Assembly: GCA_002363155.1 (NCBI GenBank)
Contig: DEWH01000021.1
Coordinates: forward strand, 1 to 13,655
Direction of reading: 5' to 3'
DNA from: Ruminococcaceae bacterium UBA3215
GTDB taxonomy: Bacteria > Bacillota > Clostridia > Oscillospirales > Ruminococcaceae
DNA length: 13,655 nt
The position numbers and the translations under genes were made by a program. The notes beneath the pieces were generated by a model, which was not told where the DNA came from, searched no databases, and saw only the letters and a program-made list of their open reading frames with translations. This document shows positions 5,792 to 13,655 of the stretch, in pieces. The stretch's first letter is position 1; each line of letters starts with the position of its first letter.

Positions 5792-6382
5792 TTATTTATC
5801 CTGACCTGCGAGTATCTCCGTCAGCTGTTTTATTGCCGAAGCCCTGTGGCTTATTCGGTTCTTTTCCTCTGCGGGGAGCATTGCGACGCTTGTATCCTCG
5901 TCCACCATGAATATCGGGTCATAGCCGAAGCCGTTGCTTCCGAGGGGCTCTGTGCCGATATGTCCCTCGAGAGTACCGCGGACGCTGTATTCGGTATCGT
6001 CGTCGATGATGCAGTAGATTGAGCATACGAAACGCGCTGTTCTCATGCTTTCGTCAACTCCGTCCAGCTCGTCGAGTATCTTCTGTATGCGCTGTTCGTC
6101 GGTAGCGTCCTCACCTGCGTATCTTGCGGAGTAGATGCCCGGAGCACCTCCGAGAAAATCTACTTCCAGTCCGCTGTCGTCAGCGATGACCGGGCAGCGG
6201 CATATATCATACACAGCCTTTGCCTTCTTGTGCGCATTTTCCGCGAATGTCTCGCCGTCCTCAACTACTTCGATGCTGATGCCCGCGTCTTTCAGAGATA
6301 CGGGCTCGTATCCGAGAGGTTCGAGCATTTCCTTTATTTCTCTTACTTTGCCCTGATTATTTGTTGCTATAACAAGTTTCAT
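5792..6382 (-). CDS. XTP/dITP pyrophosphatase (RdgB/HAM1 family)
   Basis: This enzyme hydrolyses non-canonical purine triphosphates (XTP, dITP, ITP) to monophosphates and pyrophosphate, keeping them out of DNA and RNA. The 196-residue protein has all family motifs: ATNNQGK at 6-12 for phosphate binding, the catalytic PVIADDSGLEVD at 64-75 with D68/D69, PGIYSARYAG at 81-90, GSNGFGYDPIF at 148-158 and EKNRISHRASA at 173-183 for base recognition. The gene follows ftsY by five bases, with a GAGGA sequence somewhat far upstream inside the ftsY end, suggesting coupled translation. The gene is called rdgB in E. coli and ysnA (rdgB) in Bacillus. Identity is firm. Confidence 0.96.
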   Translation of the reverse strand: MKLVIATNNQGKVREIKEMLEPLGYEPVSLKDAGISIEVVEDGETFAENAHKKAKAVYDICRCPVIADDSGLEVDFLGGAPGIYSARYAGEDATDEQRIQKILDELDGVDESMRTARFVCSIYCIIDDDTEYSVRGTLEGHIGTEPLGSNGFGYDPIFMVDEDTSVAMLPAEEKNRISHRASAIKQLTEILAGQDK

Positions 6383-6387
6383 AGTTC

Positions 6388-7362
6388 TTATTCGTCCTCG
6401 CCGCCGTTATTTCCGGCTTCATCATCGTCTTTATCTTCTTCGTCTTTCTTTCCGTCATCGGTAAAAAGGATCTCCGCGTAATCTTCGGGAATGAAGTTCT
6501 GGAGATCGTCGATCTTTTCGCCTACACCCACGAGTTTTACGGGTATTCCGAGCTCGTCTTTAATCGGCAGGATAATGCCGCCTTTTGCCGTACCGTCAAG
6601 CTTTGTCAGCACAATACCGGTTATATCGCAGACTTCCTTGAACAGCCGCGCCTGATTGACTGCGTTCTGTCCGGTGGTAGCATCGAGAACAAGCAGTGTT
6701 TCCAGCGAGCAGCCCTCAAGCTGCTGGTTGATGATCCTCGATATCTTTTTCAGCTCGTCCATGAGGTTCTTCTTGTTGTGGAGCCTTCCCGCGGTATCAA
6801 CGATAAGCACGTCCGCGTTCCTTGCTTTTGCGGCGGTGCAGGCATCGAACACTACCGATGCGGGGTCACTGCCCTCTGCGTGCTTTACGATATCGACTCC
6901 GGCTCTGTCAGTCCATACGTTGAGCTGATCTATCGCAGCTGCGCGGAACGTATCTGCCGCTGCCACAACTACTTTCTTTCCGTCGCGTCTGAGGTTTGCG
7001 GCAAGCTTTCCGATAGTGGTGGTCTTTCCTGCACCGTTGACACCTATAACGAGTATCGCGGACGGCTTTGTCTCAAGGTTCAGCGAGTTGTCCCCGCGGA
7101 GCATATCCGCTACTATTCCTTTGAGCAAACCTTTAACCGCAGTTGTTTCGGTGGTGCCGGTGCGCTTTACCTCGGCACGGAGCCTGCTGCAGATATTCTC
7201 TGCTGTCACCGCTCCGATATCCGAGAGGATAAGCGTTTCTTCAAGCTCCTCGAAAAAGTCCTCGTCTATCTTCGTGAACGAGTTTACGAGAGTTTCGACT
7301 TTAGCGACGAAGCTGTCCTTGGTCTTTTTCAGACCCTCTTTAAGTTTTTCAAAAAATCCCAT
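6388..7362 (-). CDS. ftsY: Signal recognition particle receptor FtsY
   Basis: FtsY docks SRP-ribosome complexes at the membrane. The 324-residue protein has a short N domain (about 1-95) and a full G domain. G-domain motifs are the P-loop GVNGAGKTTTIGKLA (107-121), DTFRAAA (137-143), VDTAGRLHNK (188-197), TKLDGTAKGG (253-262) and GVGEKIDDLQNF (279-290). FtsY can be told from Ffh by the lack of an M domain and by the GEKIDDLQ-F ending. It lacks the long acidic N-terminal A domain of E. coli, as usual in Bacillota. Unusually, it ends in a very acidic tail (about 302-324, DDGKKDEEDKDDDEAG and on) past the normal C-terminal helix. AAGGAT lies seven bases before the ATG. The gene follows smc by 15 bases, as in B. 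subtilis. Confidence 0.97.
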   Translation of the reverse strand: MGFFEKLKEGLKKTKDSFVAKVETLVNSFTKIDEDFFEELEETLILSDIGAVTAENICSRLRAEVKRTGTTETTAVKGLLKGIVADMLRGDNSLNLETKPSAILVIGVNGAGKTTTIGKLAANLRRDGKKVVVAAADTFRAAAIDQLNVWTDRAGVDIVKHAEGSDPASVVFDACTAAKARNADVLIVDTAGRLHNKKNLMDELKKISRIINQQLEGCSLETLLVLDATTGQNAVNQARLFKEVCDITGIVLTKLDGTAKGGIILPIKDELGIPVKLVGVGEKIDDLQNFIPEDYAEILFTDDGKKDEEDKDDDEAGNNGGEDE

Positions 7363-7377
7363 TCTTTATCCTTCCGA

Positions 7378-10300
7378 TCAGTCGAGCTCAAGCTCCATTT
7401 CGTCGATAAGCTCCTGGTGTATGAGCCTTGAAACGCCCTTTTCCTGCATAAATACACCGTACAGTACATCACAGCCTTCGATGGTACCGCGCCTGTGTGT
7501 GATTATCATGAGCTGGGTGTTGTTGCAGAAGCGTTTCAGGTAAGTGACGTACTTCACAACGTTTATCTCGTCGAGTGCCGCATCGACCTCGTCAAGCATA
7601 CAGAACGGCGTGGGGCGGTGCATCAGTATTGCGAAGTATATCGTGATCGCTACCATTGTCTGTTCGCCGCCGGACAGCGAGATTAGGTTCTTTATCAGCT
7701 TTCCCGGAGGCGCTGCGAATATCTCTATGCCGCTTTCGAGCACGTTTTCCGGATCTATAAGTTCGAGGTGAGCTTCACCGCCGCCGAACACTTCTCTGAA
7801 CACCGCGCTGAACTTCTCGTTGATGTCGTTGAAGCTTGACAGGAACCGTGCCTTTATATCCGCAGTGAGGTTGTTTATCAGCTTTTCCAGCTCATCTTTC
7901 GACTTCTCAACATCTTTCAGCTGTACGGAAAGTGCGTCATACTGCGCCTTTACCTGCTCATATTCCTCGATAGCGGAGAAGTTGATGCTTCCGAGCGCGG
8001 TGATCTGCCTGCGGAGATCCTGGAGTTCCTTTCTTGCGGCGGACAGGTCTTCCAGCTTTTCCGCCACAGCCTTCGCATCGCTGAGTGCAAGCTCGTACTT
8101 GTCCCACAGGGATATGCGCAGCTTGTCCCGCTCCTTCTCTGCGGCAGTCTTCTTTTCGGTTGCAGCGGCGAGAGCATTTGAGAACTTCTCCTTGTCGGAG
8201 CTCTTTTCGCGTATTTCCTTTGTGATCTCGCTTATGCGTCTTTCGCAGCCGTTCTCTTTTGCAATAAGCTCTTCGATAGCCTTTCCGGTATCTCCGAACT
8301 GGGTCTTTGCTGTTTCGATCTCGGCTTTCTTATCTTCGATCTGCTTTTTCAGTTCCTCGGTAGATGCATTCACTTCCGCTGTTTCGCGGTCGAACTGCTC
8401 GCCGCTTCCTGCTGCCGCATCTCTTGCGCGTTCCGCATCTGCCTTCTGCTGCATAAGGTTTTCGATATCCTTTTCGGCGGCTATGCGTGCAAGGTTCAGC
8501 TCCGCGATCTTTGCAGAAGTTTCCGCGCGGTCGGATTCAGCCTTTTCAAGCTTTGCGCCCGCCTGTTTCAGCTTCTCCTCATTCGCGGCGATATCCGCGC
8601 CGAGCTTTTCTATATCGGACTTTGCCGTTTCAATAAGCTTATCCTGTTCGGAGGTCTGCTTTCTGCTCTTTTCAATGATGAGCTCGGCACTGTCCTGCTG
8701 CTCCTCAAGCTGGCGGATAAGATCCTTGATACCCGCAATCTCGGTGGTTATGCGGACTTCCTCCTGTTTCAGCGCGGTTATCCTTTCGGTGAAGCCCTCC
8801 ATTTCAATGCTCATCTTTCCGACTTCCGCGGAAAGTGCGGCATATTCTTCCTGGGAGGTCTTTATCTTTTCGGAAAGCTTTTCGATATCTGCGCCGAGGG
8901 TGTCTATTTCCTGCTTACGGGAGATGATGCCGCTCGTTTCTTTCAGCGACCCTCCGGTCAGCGAACCGCCCGCGTTTATTATCTGCCCGTCAAGCGTTAC
9001 TATCCTGAATTTATAGCCGTATTTTTTCGCAATGCGCACAGCCGAGTTTATATCGTCAGCCACAGCCGTTCTTCCGAGCACCGAGCTTATGATATCCCTG
9101 TACTTGCTGTCGCAGCGCACAAGTTCCGACGCAATGCCCTCAAATCCGTCCTCGTTTTCAAGCCCGTTCTGATTGAGATACGAGCCTTTTACCGATGTTA
9201 TCGGGTAGAATGTGGCGCGTCCGCCGTTGGAGTCTTTGAGGAAGCGTATGCAGCGCTTCGCTGTCTCTTCGCTGTCAACGACGATATTCTGAAGAGCGTT
9301 GCCGAGTGCTGTTTCAACAGCTGCGGCGTACTTCTTGTCAACGGAGATGATATCTGCCACAGTTCCGTGTATGCCGCCTATCTGACCGCGCTTTCCCGCG
9401 CTTATGACAGCCTTTACGCTGGAGAAGTAGCCGACCATGTTCTTTTCGATATCGGACAGCGTTTCAAGCTTCTGGCGTTTGGCATCGAATGTTCGGCGAA
9501 GCTGTTCGTAAGCGGTGCGGCTTTCGGTGAGCTTCCCGTTCTTGCTGTCGTAAAGCTTTTTGTAGCCGCCGAGCTTGTTTTCAAGCTCCGACTTTTCCTC
9601 GCTCATCTTTTCAAGCTCGCCGTTCAGCGCTTTTCTTCTTGCTCTGTAATTCTCGGCGGCCTGTTCGCGGTCTCCGGCATTCTTCCTGTCCTGCTCAAGT
9701 CGCTCGGCTATGTCAGCCTTTGTCTTTTCCGCCTGCTGGAGGGTGAGACGCGCTTCGGTAAGCTTTGAGTACAGCTCACTGTTCTGCGTGTCGAGAGCCT
9801 TGTATTCGCCGTCAAGCTCCCTGTCGCTTTCGTCTGCCTTTTCAATTCTGCTTTTAAGTTCATTTATATCGTCGGAAAGCTTATCGCACTCGCGCTTTTT
9901 TGCTTCCGTCTGTTTTTCTATACCGCCGATCTGCGCGGTAAACTCACCTGCACTGCGTCTGCTTTCCTCGCGTCTTTTTTCGATATCGGCAATACGCTCG
10001 TCGTTATGTTTGATCTCGTTTTCAAGTACAGCGATCTGCTTGTCCGCTTCTGCGATCTCGTCCCTGACATTCTCCGAGCTTTTGCGGAGGTCTTCCAGCT
10101 GTGCCGCGTACTGGCTCTTTTTTATGGATATGGACTCGCTTTCGTTTTCGAGTTCACCGATCTCACGGTCAAAGTGCTCGCACTGACCCTGGTTTTCGAG
10201 CACCGAGTTTTCTATCTCGGTCATATCCTTTTCAATACGTTCAAGTTCCGCTGTTGTAACGGATATCTCGACTGTCTTTTCGCGCTCGATGAGCCCTCTT

Positions 10301-10944
10301 GCCTTTATCGCCTTTTCCGACTGCCTTTGCAGTACCGGCACACGTTCACCGAGCTGAGTTTCGGTATCTTTCAGCCTAAGATAGTTTGCTTCCGCTCTTT
10401 GCAGTTCTCTTTCCGCGTCCGCTTTCTGGTGCAGGAATTTGGAGACTCCCGCGGCTTCCTCGAATATCTCGCGGCGTTGGCTGCCTTTTGCATTCACTAT
10501 TTCAGCGACGCGTCCCTGACCGATGATAGAGTAGCCTTCGCGTCCGAGACCGGTTCCCATGAGAAGTTCCTGGATATCTTTCAGCCTGCATTTATCGCCG
10601 TTTATGAGGTATTCGCTCTCGCCCGTGCGGTAGAGCTTTCGTGCGATCACGACTTCATCGCTGTCAACGCGAAGAGCCCTGTCGGTATTGTCGATCGTGA
10701 GCGCGACTTTTGCAAAGCCCATCTGCTTTCTTGTGACGGTTCCGTGGAAGATTACGTCCTCCATCTTGTCGCCGCGCAGCGTCTTTGCTCCCTGTTCGCC
10801 CATTACCCAGCGCAGAGCATCGCTTATATTGCTTTTGCCGTTGCCGTTGCTTCCGACTACGGCTGTCATCTTTGTATCGAAATTCAGGACAGTCTTGTCC
10901 GCGAAGGACTTGAAGCCCTGTATTTCCAGTGTTTTAAAGTGCAT
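7378..10944 (-). CDS. smc: Chromosome segregation ATPase SMC
   Basis: SMC is the condensin ATPase that loops and resolves chromosomes with ScpA and ScpB, neither of which is in this window. At 1188 residues it is full length (B. subtilis 1186). The N-terminal head carries the Walker A GSNGNGKS at 31-38 region (consensus GPNGSGKS, so two uncommon changes) and the Q-loop near 130-150 (GREGYSIIGQGRV). A long coiled coil runs from about 170 to 500. The hinge spans about 505-665, ending in the conserved AGGSLTGGS. The return coiled coil runs to about 1030. The C-terminal head has the signature LSGGEQ (1090-1095), Walker B PFCMLDEVDAALDE (1113-1126, catalytic E1119) and THRRGT. The ATG overlaps the radical SAM gene end by 11 bases with AAGGAT upstream. 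Long open frames on the opposite strand here are codon-bias shadows. Confidence 0.98.
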   Translation of the reverse strand: MHFKTLEIQGFKSFADKTVLNFDTKMTAVVGSNGNGKSNISDALRWVMGEQGAKTLRGDKMEDVIFHGTVTRKQMGFAKVALTIDNTDRALRVDSDEVVIARKLYRTGESEYLINGDKCRLKDIQELLMGTGLGREGYSIIGQGRVAEIVNAKGSQRREIFEEAAGVSKFLHQKADAERELQRAEANYLRLKDTETQLGERVPVLQRQSEKAIKARGLIEREKTVEISVTTAELERIEKDMTEIENSVLENQGQCEHFDREIGELENESESISIKKSQYAAQLEDLRKSSENVRDEIAEADKQIAVLENEIKHNDERIADIEKRREESRRSAGEFTAQIGGIEKQTEAKKRECDKLSDDINELKSRIEKADESDRELDGEYKALDTQNSELYSKLTEARLTLQQAEKTKADIAERLEQDRKNAGDREQAAENYRARRKALNGELEKMSEEKSELENKLGGYKKLYDSKNGKLTESRTAYEQLRRTFDAKRQKLETLSDIEKNMVGYFSSVKAVISAGKRGQIGGIHGTVADIISVDKKYAAAVETALGNALQNIVVDSEETAKRCIRFLKDSNGGRATFYPITSVKGSYLNQNGLENEDGFEGIASELVRCDSKYRDIISSVLGRTAVADDINSAVRIAKKYGYKFRIVTLDGQIINAGGSLTGGSLKETSGIISRKQEIDTLGADIEKLSEKIKTSQEEYAALSAEVGKMSIEMEGFTERITALKQEEVRITTEIAGIKDLIRQLEEQQDSAELIIEKSRKQTSEQDKLIETAKSDIEKLGADIAANEEKLKQAGAKLEKAESDRAETSAKIAELNLARIAAEKDIENLMQQKADAERARDAAAGSGEQFDRETAEVNASTEELKKQIEDKKAEIETAKTQFGDTGKAIEELIAKENGCERRISEITKEIREKSSDKEKFSNALAAATEKKTAAEKERDKLRISLWDKYELALSDAKAVAEKLEDLSAARKELQDLRRQITALGSINFSAIEEYEQVKAQYDALSVQLKDVEKSKDELEKLINNLTADIKARFLSSFNDINEKFSAVFREVFGGGEAHLELIDPENVLESGIEIFAAPPGKLIKNLISLSGGEQTMVAITIYFAILMHRPTPFCMLDEVDAALDEINVVKYVTYLKRFCNNTQLMIITHRRGTIEGCDVLYGVFMQEKGVSRLIHQELIDEMELELD

Positions 10945-11932
10945 TTTCTATCCTTAGTCTTGTTCCTTTTTCTGTTTTTATCTCAAATCTGTATCCGAGA
11001 CCCGCAAGTCTCGTTCTGTTCTCTTTTTTCTGTCCGGTGATCCTGCTGATGTTGGCGGGATCGGTATATACTATGAAATCTGTACCGCCTGTGCGCTTCA
11101 TTTCCGCAGACATATCCTCAAAGAACATTCTGCTTTCGCACAGTTCCCGCAGAGCAGGGTGATATACGCCGCCGAGCATCTTTTCTTCCACATCTCTGCT
11201 TGCGTGCAGTCCCAGCCGGATCACGGGTATCTCCGCTTCTCCGAACATACGCAGCAGCCGTGCGCAGAGATCTACGGTCTCTTCCTGTGTGAATGTCCTG
11301 TAAATGCCGCCTTTGTATAGTTCTCCGAGCTTTGTGCCTTCGAGAATGACTGTGGGGTAGATGCGGACCGTATCGGCTTTCAGCTCTATAAAGCGTTTCG
11401 CAGTATCTATGCAGTACTCCGGCTTGTCACCGTAAAGCCCGGTCATCATCTGAAGACCCAGCGAAAACCCGCGTTTTTTTATCATTCCCGCTGCTTTCTC
11501 AACATCTTCCGGCGTATGCCCCCGCTCATTGAGCCGCAGCACTTCCGCGTTCATTGACTGCGCACCGAGCTCCACTGCGGTCATACCGTATTCCGAAAGG
11601 ATATCAAGTATCCCGTCATCAATGAAATCCGGGCGCGTCGAGCAGCGTATCCCGTTGTAAACGTCGGGATAGTCCTGCACGAATCTGTGCGCCGTTTCGA
11701 GGAGCGATATCATATATCCGCGTTCAATGCCGGTGAAGCTGCCGCCGAAGAATGCGATCTCCGCGCGTGTTTCGTGTTTCCGGAGAACGGGTATCTGCGA
11801 TTCGAGCATCGCGGCTGTTTCTTCCGGAGAAGGCGGCTTCTGCGCCCCGCTTATGGAACGCTGGTCGCAGAATGTGCAGCGGTGAGGGCAGCCGTTATGC
11901 GGCACAAAAACGGAAATGTTAGTTTGTTTCAT
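10934..11932 (-). CDS. Elp3-like radical SAM protein of unknown function
   Basis: The 332-residue protein has a radical SAM iron-sulfur motif very near its start: C15, C19 and C22 in NGCPHRCTFCDQ. This is followed by IAFFGGSFTGIE (59-70, the GGE-like SAM-binding motif) and a partial TIM barrel with RCSTRPDFID, ELGAQSMNAEVL and GLQMMTGLYGD. These segments resemble the radical SAM half of Elp3, but the C-terminal acetyltransferase domain is absent, replaced by about 60 residues ending near RLRIENAL. Such stand-alone proteins occur next to rnc and smc in Clostridia; their substrate is unknown to me, with RNA modification a guess. The ATG overlaps the rnc end by 14 bases and has no strong ribosome binding site, so coupling is likely. 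The start fits because only 14 residues precede the first cysteine, as is usual here. Confidence 0.9.
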   Translation of the reverse strand: MKQTNISVFVPHNGCPHRCTFCDQRSISGAQKPPSPEETAAMLESQIPVLRKHETRAEIAFFGGSFTGIERGYMISLLETAHRFVQDYPDVYNGIRCSTRPDFIDDGILDILSEYGMTAVELGAQSMNAEVLRLNERGHTPEDVEKAAGMIKKRGFSLGLQMMTGLYGDKPEYCIDTAKRFIELKADTVRIYPTVILEGTKLGELYKGGIYRTFTQEETVDLCARLLRMFGEAEIPVIRLGLHASRDVEEKMLGGVYHPALRELCESRMFFEDMSAEMKRTGGTDFIVYTDPANISRITGQKKENRTRLAGLGYRFEIKTEKGTRLRIENAL

Positions 11933-12593
11933 AGCCCATGAGGCTGAGCGCCTCTTTTGCGGCAGCCTGTTCGGCTTCCTTTTTGCTGGAACCGGAACCT
12001 GTGCCTATGGTCTGACCGTTGAGCAGCACGTTAGCGGTGAATATTTTTCTGTGAGCCTCGCCCTTTTCGTCGCATATCTCGTATGAGATGTGTTCTTCGG
12101 GGTTCTGCTGAATGACTTCCTGAAGGCTTGTCTTGTAGTCGCCGATGATGAGCTTTCCGCTTTTGAGAGTCTCAACGGGCGGCATGAACGGGAGAATGAA
12201 ATCCCGTGCGGATTCAAGTCCGCCGTCAAGGTATATCGCGGCGATAAGAGCCTCGAAAGCATCGGCGAGAATGGACTTGCGGTCACGTCCTCCCGTGCTT
12301 TCCTCGCCCTTGCCGAGTTTTATCTGTTCGCCGAGACCGATGCGTTTTGCGAAGCCGTAAAGCGTATCTTCGCAGACCAGCTTTGCTCGTATTTTCGTGA
12401 GCCGTCCTTCCGGCATATCGAGCATCTCGAACAGGTACTTGGACACTACAACGGAGAGCACGCTGTCTCCGAGAAATTCAAGTCTTTCGTTGCTGTTCTG
12501 TTTGCCGTTTACGAACGAGGAGTGTGTGAGCGCACGGTCGAGGTAATCGTGTTTCTGGAATGTATAGCCTATTCTGCGTTCAAATGAGTTCAA
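11919..12593 (-). CDS. rnc: Ribonuclease III (TTG start)
   Basis: RNase III cuts double-stranded RNA, including the 30S pre-rRNA. The 224-residue protein has the catalytic domain with the signature NERLEFLGDSVL (35-46, catalytic E39 and D43) and DAFEALIAAIYLD (111-123, D111 and E114). A double-stranded-RNA-binding domain from about 152 to 220 (DYKTSLQEVIQ, then GTGSGSSKKEAEQAAAKEAL) completes it. The start codon is TTG at 12591-12593, not ATG: it overlaps the plsX stop as TTGA, AGAGG lies about ten bases upstream, and no nearby ATG would keep the N-terminal helix. A weak start may keep expression low. In many Bacillota acpP lies between plsX and rnc; here the two genes touch directly. Confidence 0.96.
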   Translation of the reverse strand: MNSFERRIGYTFQKHDYLDRALTHSSFVNGKQNSNERLEFLGDSVLSVVVSKYLFEMLDMPEGRLTKIRAKLVCEDTLYGFAKRIGLGEQIKLGKGEESTGGRDRKSILADAFEALIAAIYLDGGLESARDFILPFMPPVETLKSGKLIIGDYKTSLQEVIQQNPEEHISYEICDEKGEAHRKIFTANVLLNGQTIGTGSGSSKKEAEQAAAKEALSLMGYETN

Positions 12594-13609
12594 TTGTCTT
12601 TCGCCTCTTTCGCGCTTGCCGACAGCTTTGCGAGAGCTGCGGCTATTGTTCCGTTGACATCTTTTGACGCAAATTCATTTGCCTGTCTGATAGCGTTCTT
12701 GAATGCGGTTGCATCACTGCTTCCATGTGCTTTGATAACGGGTTTTGCGGAACCGAGGAGCGGTGAACCGCCGACTTCCCGGTAATCCATCTGCTTTGAG
12801 ATCTTCTTTATGCCTTTCATGGAGAAAAGTGCGCCGATCTTGGCAGCACCGCTTCCGAAGATATCTTCTTTGAGGGCTTTTTTCATGAACTTGCCCATAC
12901 CCTCGACTGCTTTAAGGTACACATTTCCTGTGAAACCATCCGTTACTATGACATCAACGGCACCGAGAGGAACATCTCTTGCTTCGGTATTTCCGACGAA
13001 GTTGAGCCCGGAGTTTTTGAGAAGCTCATAAGCTCCGTGTTCAAGCTCTCTGCCTTTTTCTTCCTCTGCGCCTATGTTGAGCAGACCCACACGAGGGTTC
13101 TTTATTCCCATGACTTTTTCGGCGAAAACAGAGCCCATTACTGCGAACTGGAGCAGCATTTCCGGTCTGCACTCGGTATTTGCTCCGCCGTCGAGCAGCA
13201 GGTAAAGTCCGTCCGCTGAGGGCATTATAGGCACAAGAGCGGGGCGCTTTACGCCTTTGAGCCTGCCGGTAACGAGGGTGCCGCCGACGACGATTGCCGC
13301 AGTGCTTCCCGCGCTTACGAAAGCGTCAGCCTTGCCTTCGTTTACAAGTGCAAAAGCCCGTCCCATTGAACAGCCTGCTTTTGCCTTGCGGATATCCATG
13401 GGGTCATCTTCTATCTGTATAACGCCATCGGCGTTCTCGATTGTAATGCCTGTTTCCGGCACACCGAGAGCCGTCATGCGTTCTCTTATCTTCTTTTCGT
13501 CTCCTGTCAGTATGACTTCGACGTTATATTCTTTAACAGCCTCGGCTGCGCCTTTTATCACCTCGTCCGGTGCATTGTCGCCGCCGAAAGCATCTACTGC
13601 TATTCTCAT
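12590..13609 (-). CDS. plsX: Phosphate acyltransferase PlsX
   Basis: PlsX makes acyl-phosphate from acyl-ACP, feeding PlsY for phosphatidic acid synthesis at the inner membrane face. The 339-residue length is normal. Family landmarks are the N-terminal MRIAVDAFGGDNAP (DAMGGD in most members, with F for M here), AFVSAGSTAA (96-105), LLLDGGANTECRPEMLLQFA (137-156), NPRVGLLNIGAEEEKG (171-186), and DVIVTDGFTGNVYLK (219-233). The ATG has an AAGGAGAG site about 11 bases upstream. The frame is open to the window edge, but the ribosome binding site and family N-terminus fix this start. It may overlap a preceding gene by ATGA. No FapR-like operator is visible in the 46 bases before it. Confidence 0.97.
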   Translation of the reverse strand: MRIAVDAFGGDNAPDEVIKGAAEAVKEYNVEVILTGDEKKIRERMTALGVPETGITIENADGVIQIEDDPMDIRKAKAGCSMGRAFALVNEGKADAFVSAGSTAAIVVGGTLVTGRLKGVKRPALVPIMPSADGLYLLLDGGANTECRPEMLLQFAVMGSVFAEKVMGIKNPRVGLLNIGAEEEKGRELEHGAYELLKNSGLNFVGNTEARDVPLGAVDVIVTDGFTGNVYLKAVEGMGKFMKKALKEDIFGSGAAKIGALFSMKGIKKISKQMDYREVGGSPLLGSAKPVIKAHGSSDATAFKNAIRQANEFASKDVNGTIAAALAKLSASAKEAKDN

Positions 13610-13655
13610 AGTTTCTTCTCTCTCCTTTTTGCCGCTTGCGCTCGAGACAGCCGCT
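13606..13655 (-). CDS. Possible C-terminal end of an upstream gene (partial)
   Basis: A frame open from the window edge encodes a basic tail RLSRAQAAKRREKKL and stops at TGA (13608-13606), overlapping the plsX start as ATGA. The same four-base overlap occurs at the TIM-barrel/aroQ junction, and this region looks coding-like. Fifteen codons are too few to identify a family or rule out chance. It could alternatively be an untranslated leader of plsX. Confidence 0.35.
   Translation of the reverse strand, partial: RLSRAQAAKRREKKL

Noticed and set aside
7820..9016. A 398-codon open frame on the plus strand inside smc, plus other long plus-strand frames at 206-1261, 10006-11040, 2526-3266 and 4985-5743
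   Set aside because: They lie opposite well-identified genes, their translations are low-complexity (serine/phenylalanine-rich) or match nothing, and they lack sensible ribosome binding sites. The codon bias of the real genes leaves the opposite strand open.
1..13655. Mobile elements, CRISPR arrays, tRNA or rRNA genes, toxin-antitoxin or defence modules
   Set aside because: I looked for repeat-spacer patterns, transposase-like proteins, terminal inverted repeats and conserved RNA gene sequences and found none. The window is ordinary core genome.

Overview
This window looks like core chromosome of a Gram-positive bacterium of the phylum Bacillota, most likely class Clostridia. A Ruminococcus-like (Oscillospiraceae) host is my inference from gene order and protein style, not something proved by a search. 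The evidence is AGGAGG-type ribosome binding sites before most genes, consensus sigma-A promoters, and gene neighbourhoods known from Bacillota (plsX-rnc-smc-ftsY, yhbY-nadD-yqeK-rsfS and aroQ-pepP-efp). Every convincing gene lies on the minus strand, so the text below follows transcription from high to low coordinates. The window is densely coded, and most gene junctions overlap or are under 25 bases.

Block 1 (about 13655 to 3567) appears to be one long transcription unit. It begins with what may be the last codons of an unidentified gene, followed by plsX (phospholipid precursor synthesis), rnc (RNase III, TTG start), an Elp3-like radical SAM protein of unknown function, smc, ftsY, an XTP/dITP pyrophosphatase, an unrecognised membrane-anchored acidic protein, yhbY, nadD, yqeK and rsfS. 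I see no internal terminator or clear promoter. The block joins the plsX/rnc/smc/ftsY cluster to the yhbY/nadD/yqeK/rsfS cluster, which are separate loci in Bacillus subtilis.

Block 2 (about 3500 to 266) starts at a perfect TTGACA-17-TATAAT promoter. A structured leader of about 90 bases precedes rpsU (bS21, 58 residues), and an intrinsic terminator follows it. Past the terminator come yqeG, an endonuclease IV-like TIM-barrel gene, aroQ and an M24 aminopeptidase. These have no visible promoter, so they probably depend on readthrough.

Block 3 (173 to 1) is a second sigma-A promoter and the start of efp (elongation factor P), cut by the window edge.

The genes serve ribosome assembly and translation (RsfS, YhbY, bS21, EF-P, RNase III), chromosome organisation and membrane targeting (SMC, FtsY), nucleotide hygiene and NAD synthesis (XTP pyrophosphatase, YqeK, NadD), lipid synthesis (PlsX) and the shikimate pathway (AroQ). 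I found no mobile element, CRISPR array, tRNA, rRNA, defence system or clearly new system. The points most worth a second look are the unrecognised acidic membrane protein, the radical SAM protein, the TIM-barrel protein with an altered metal site, and the rpsU leader and terminator.
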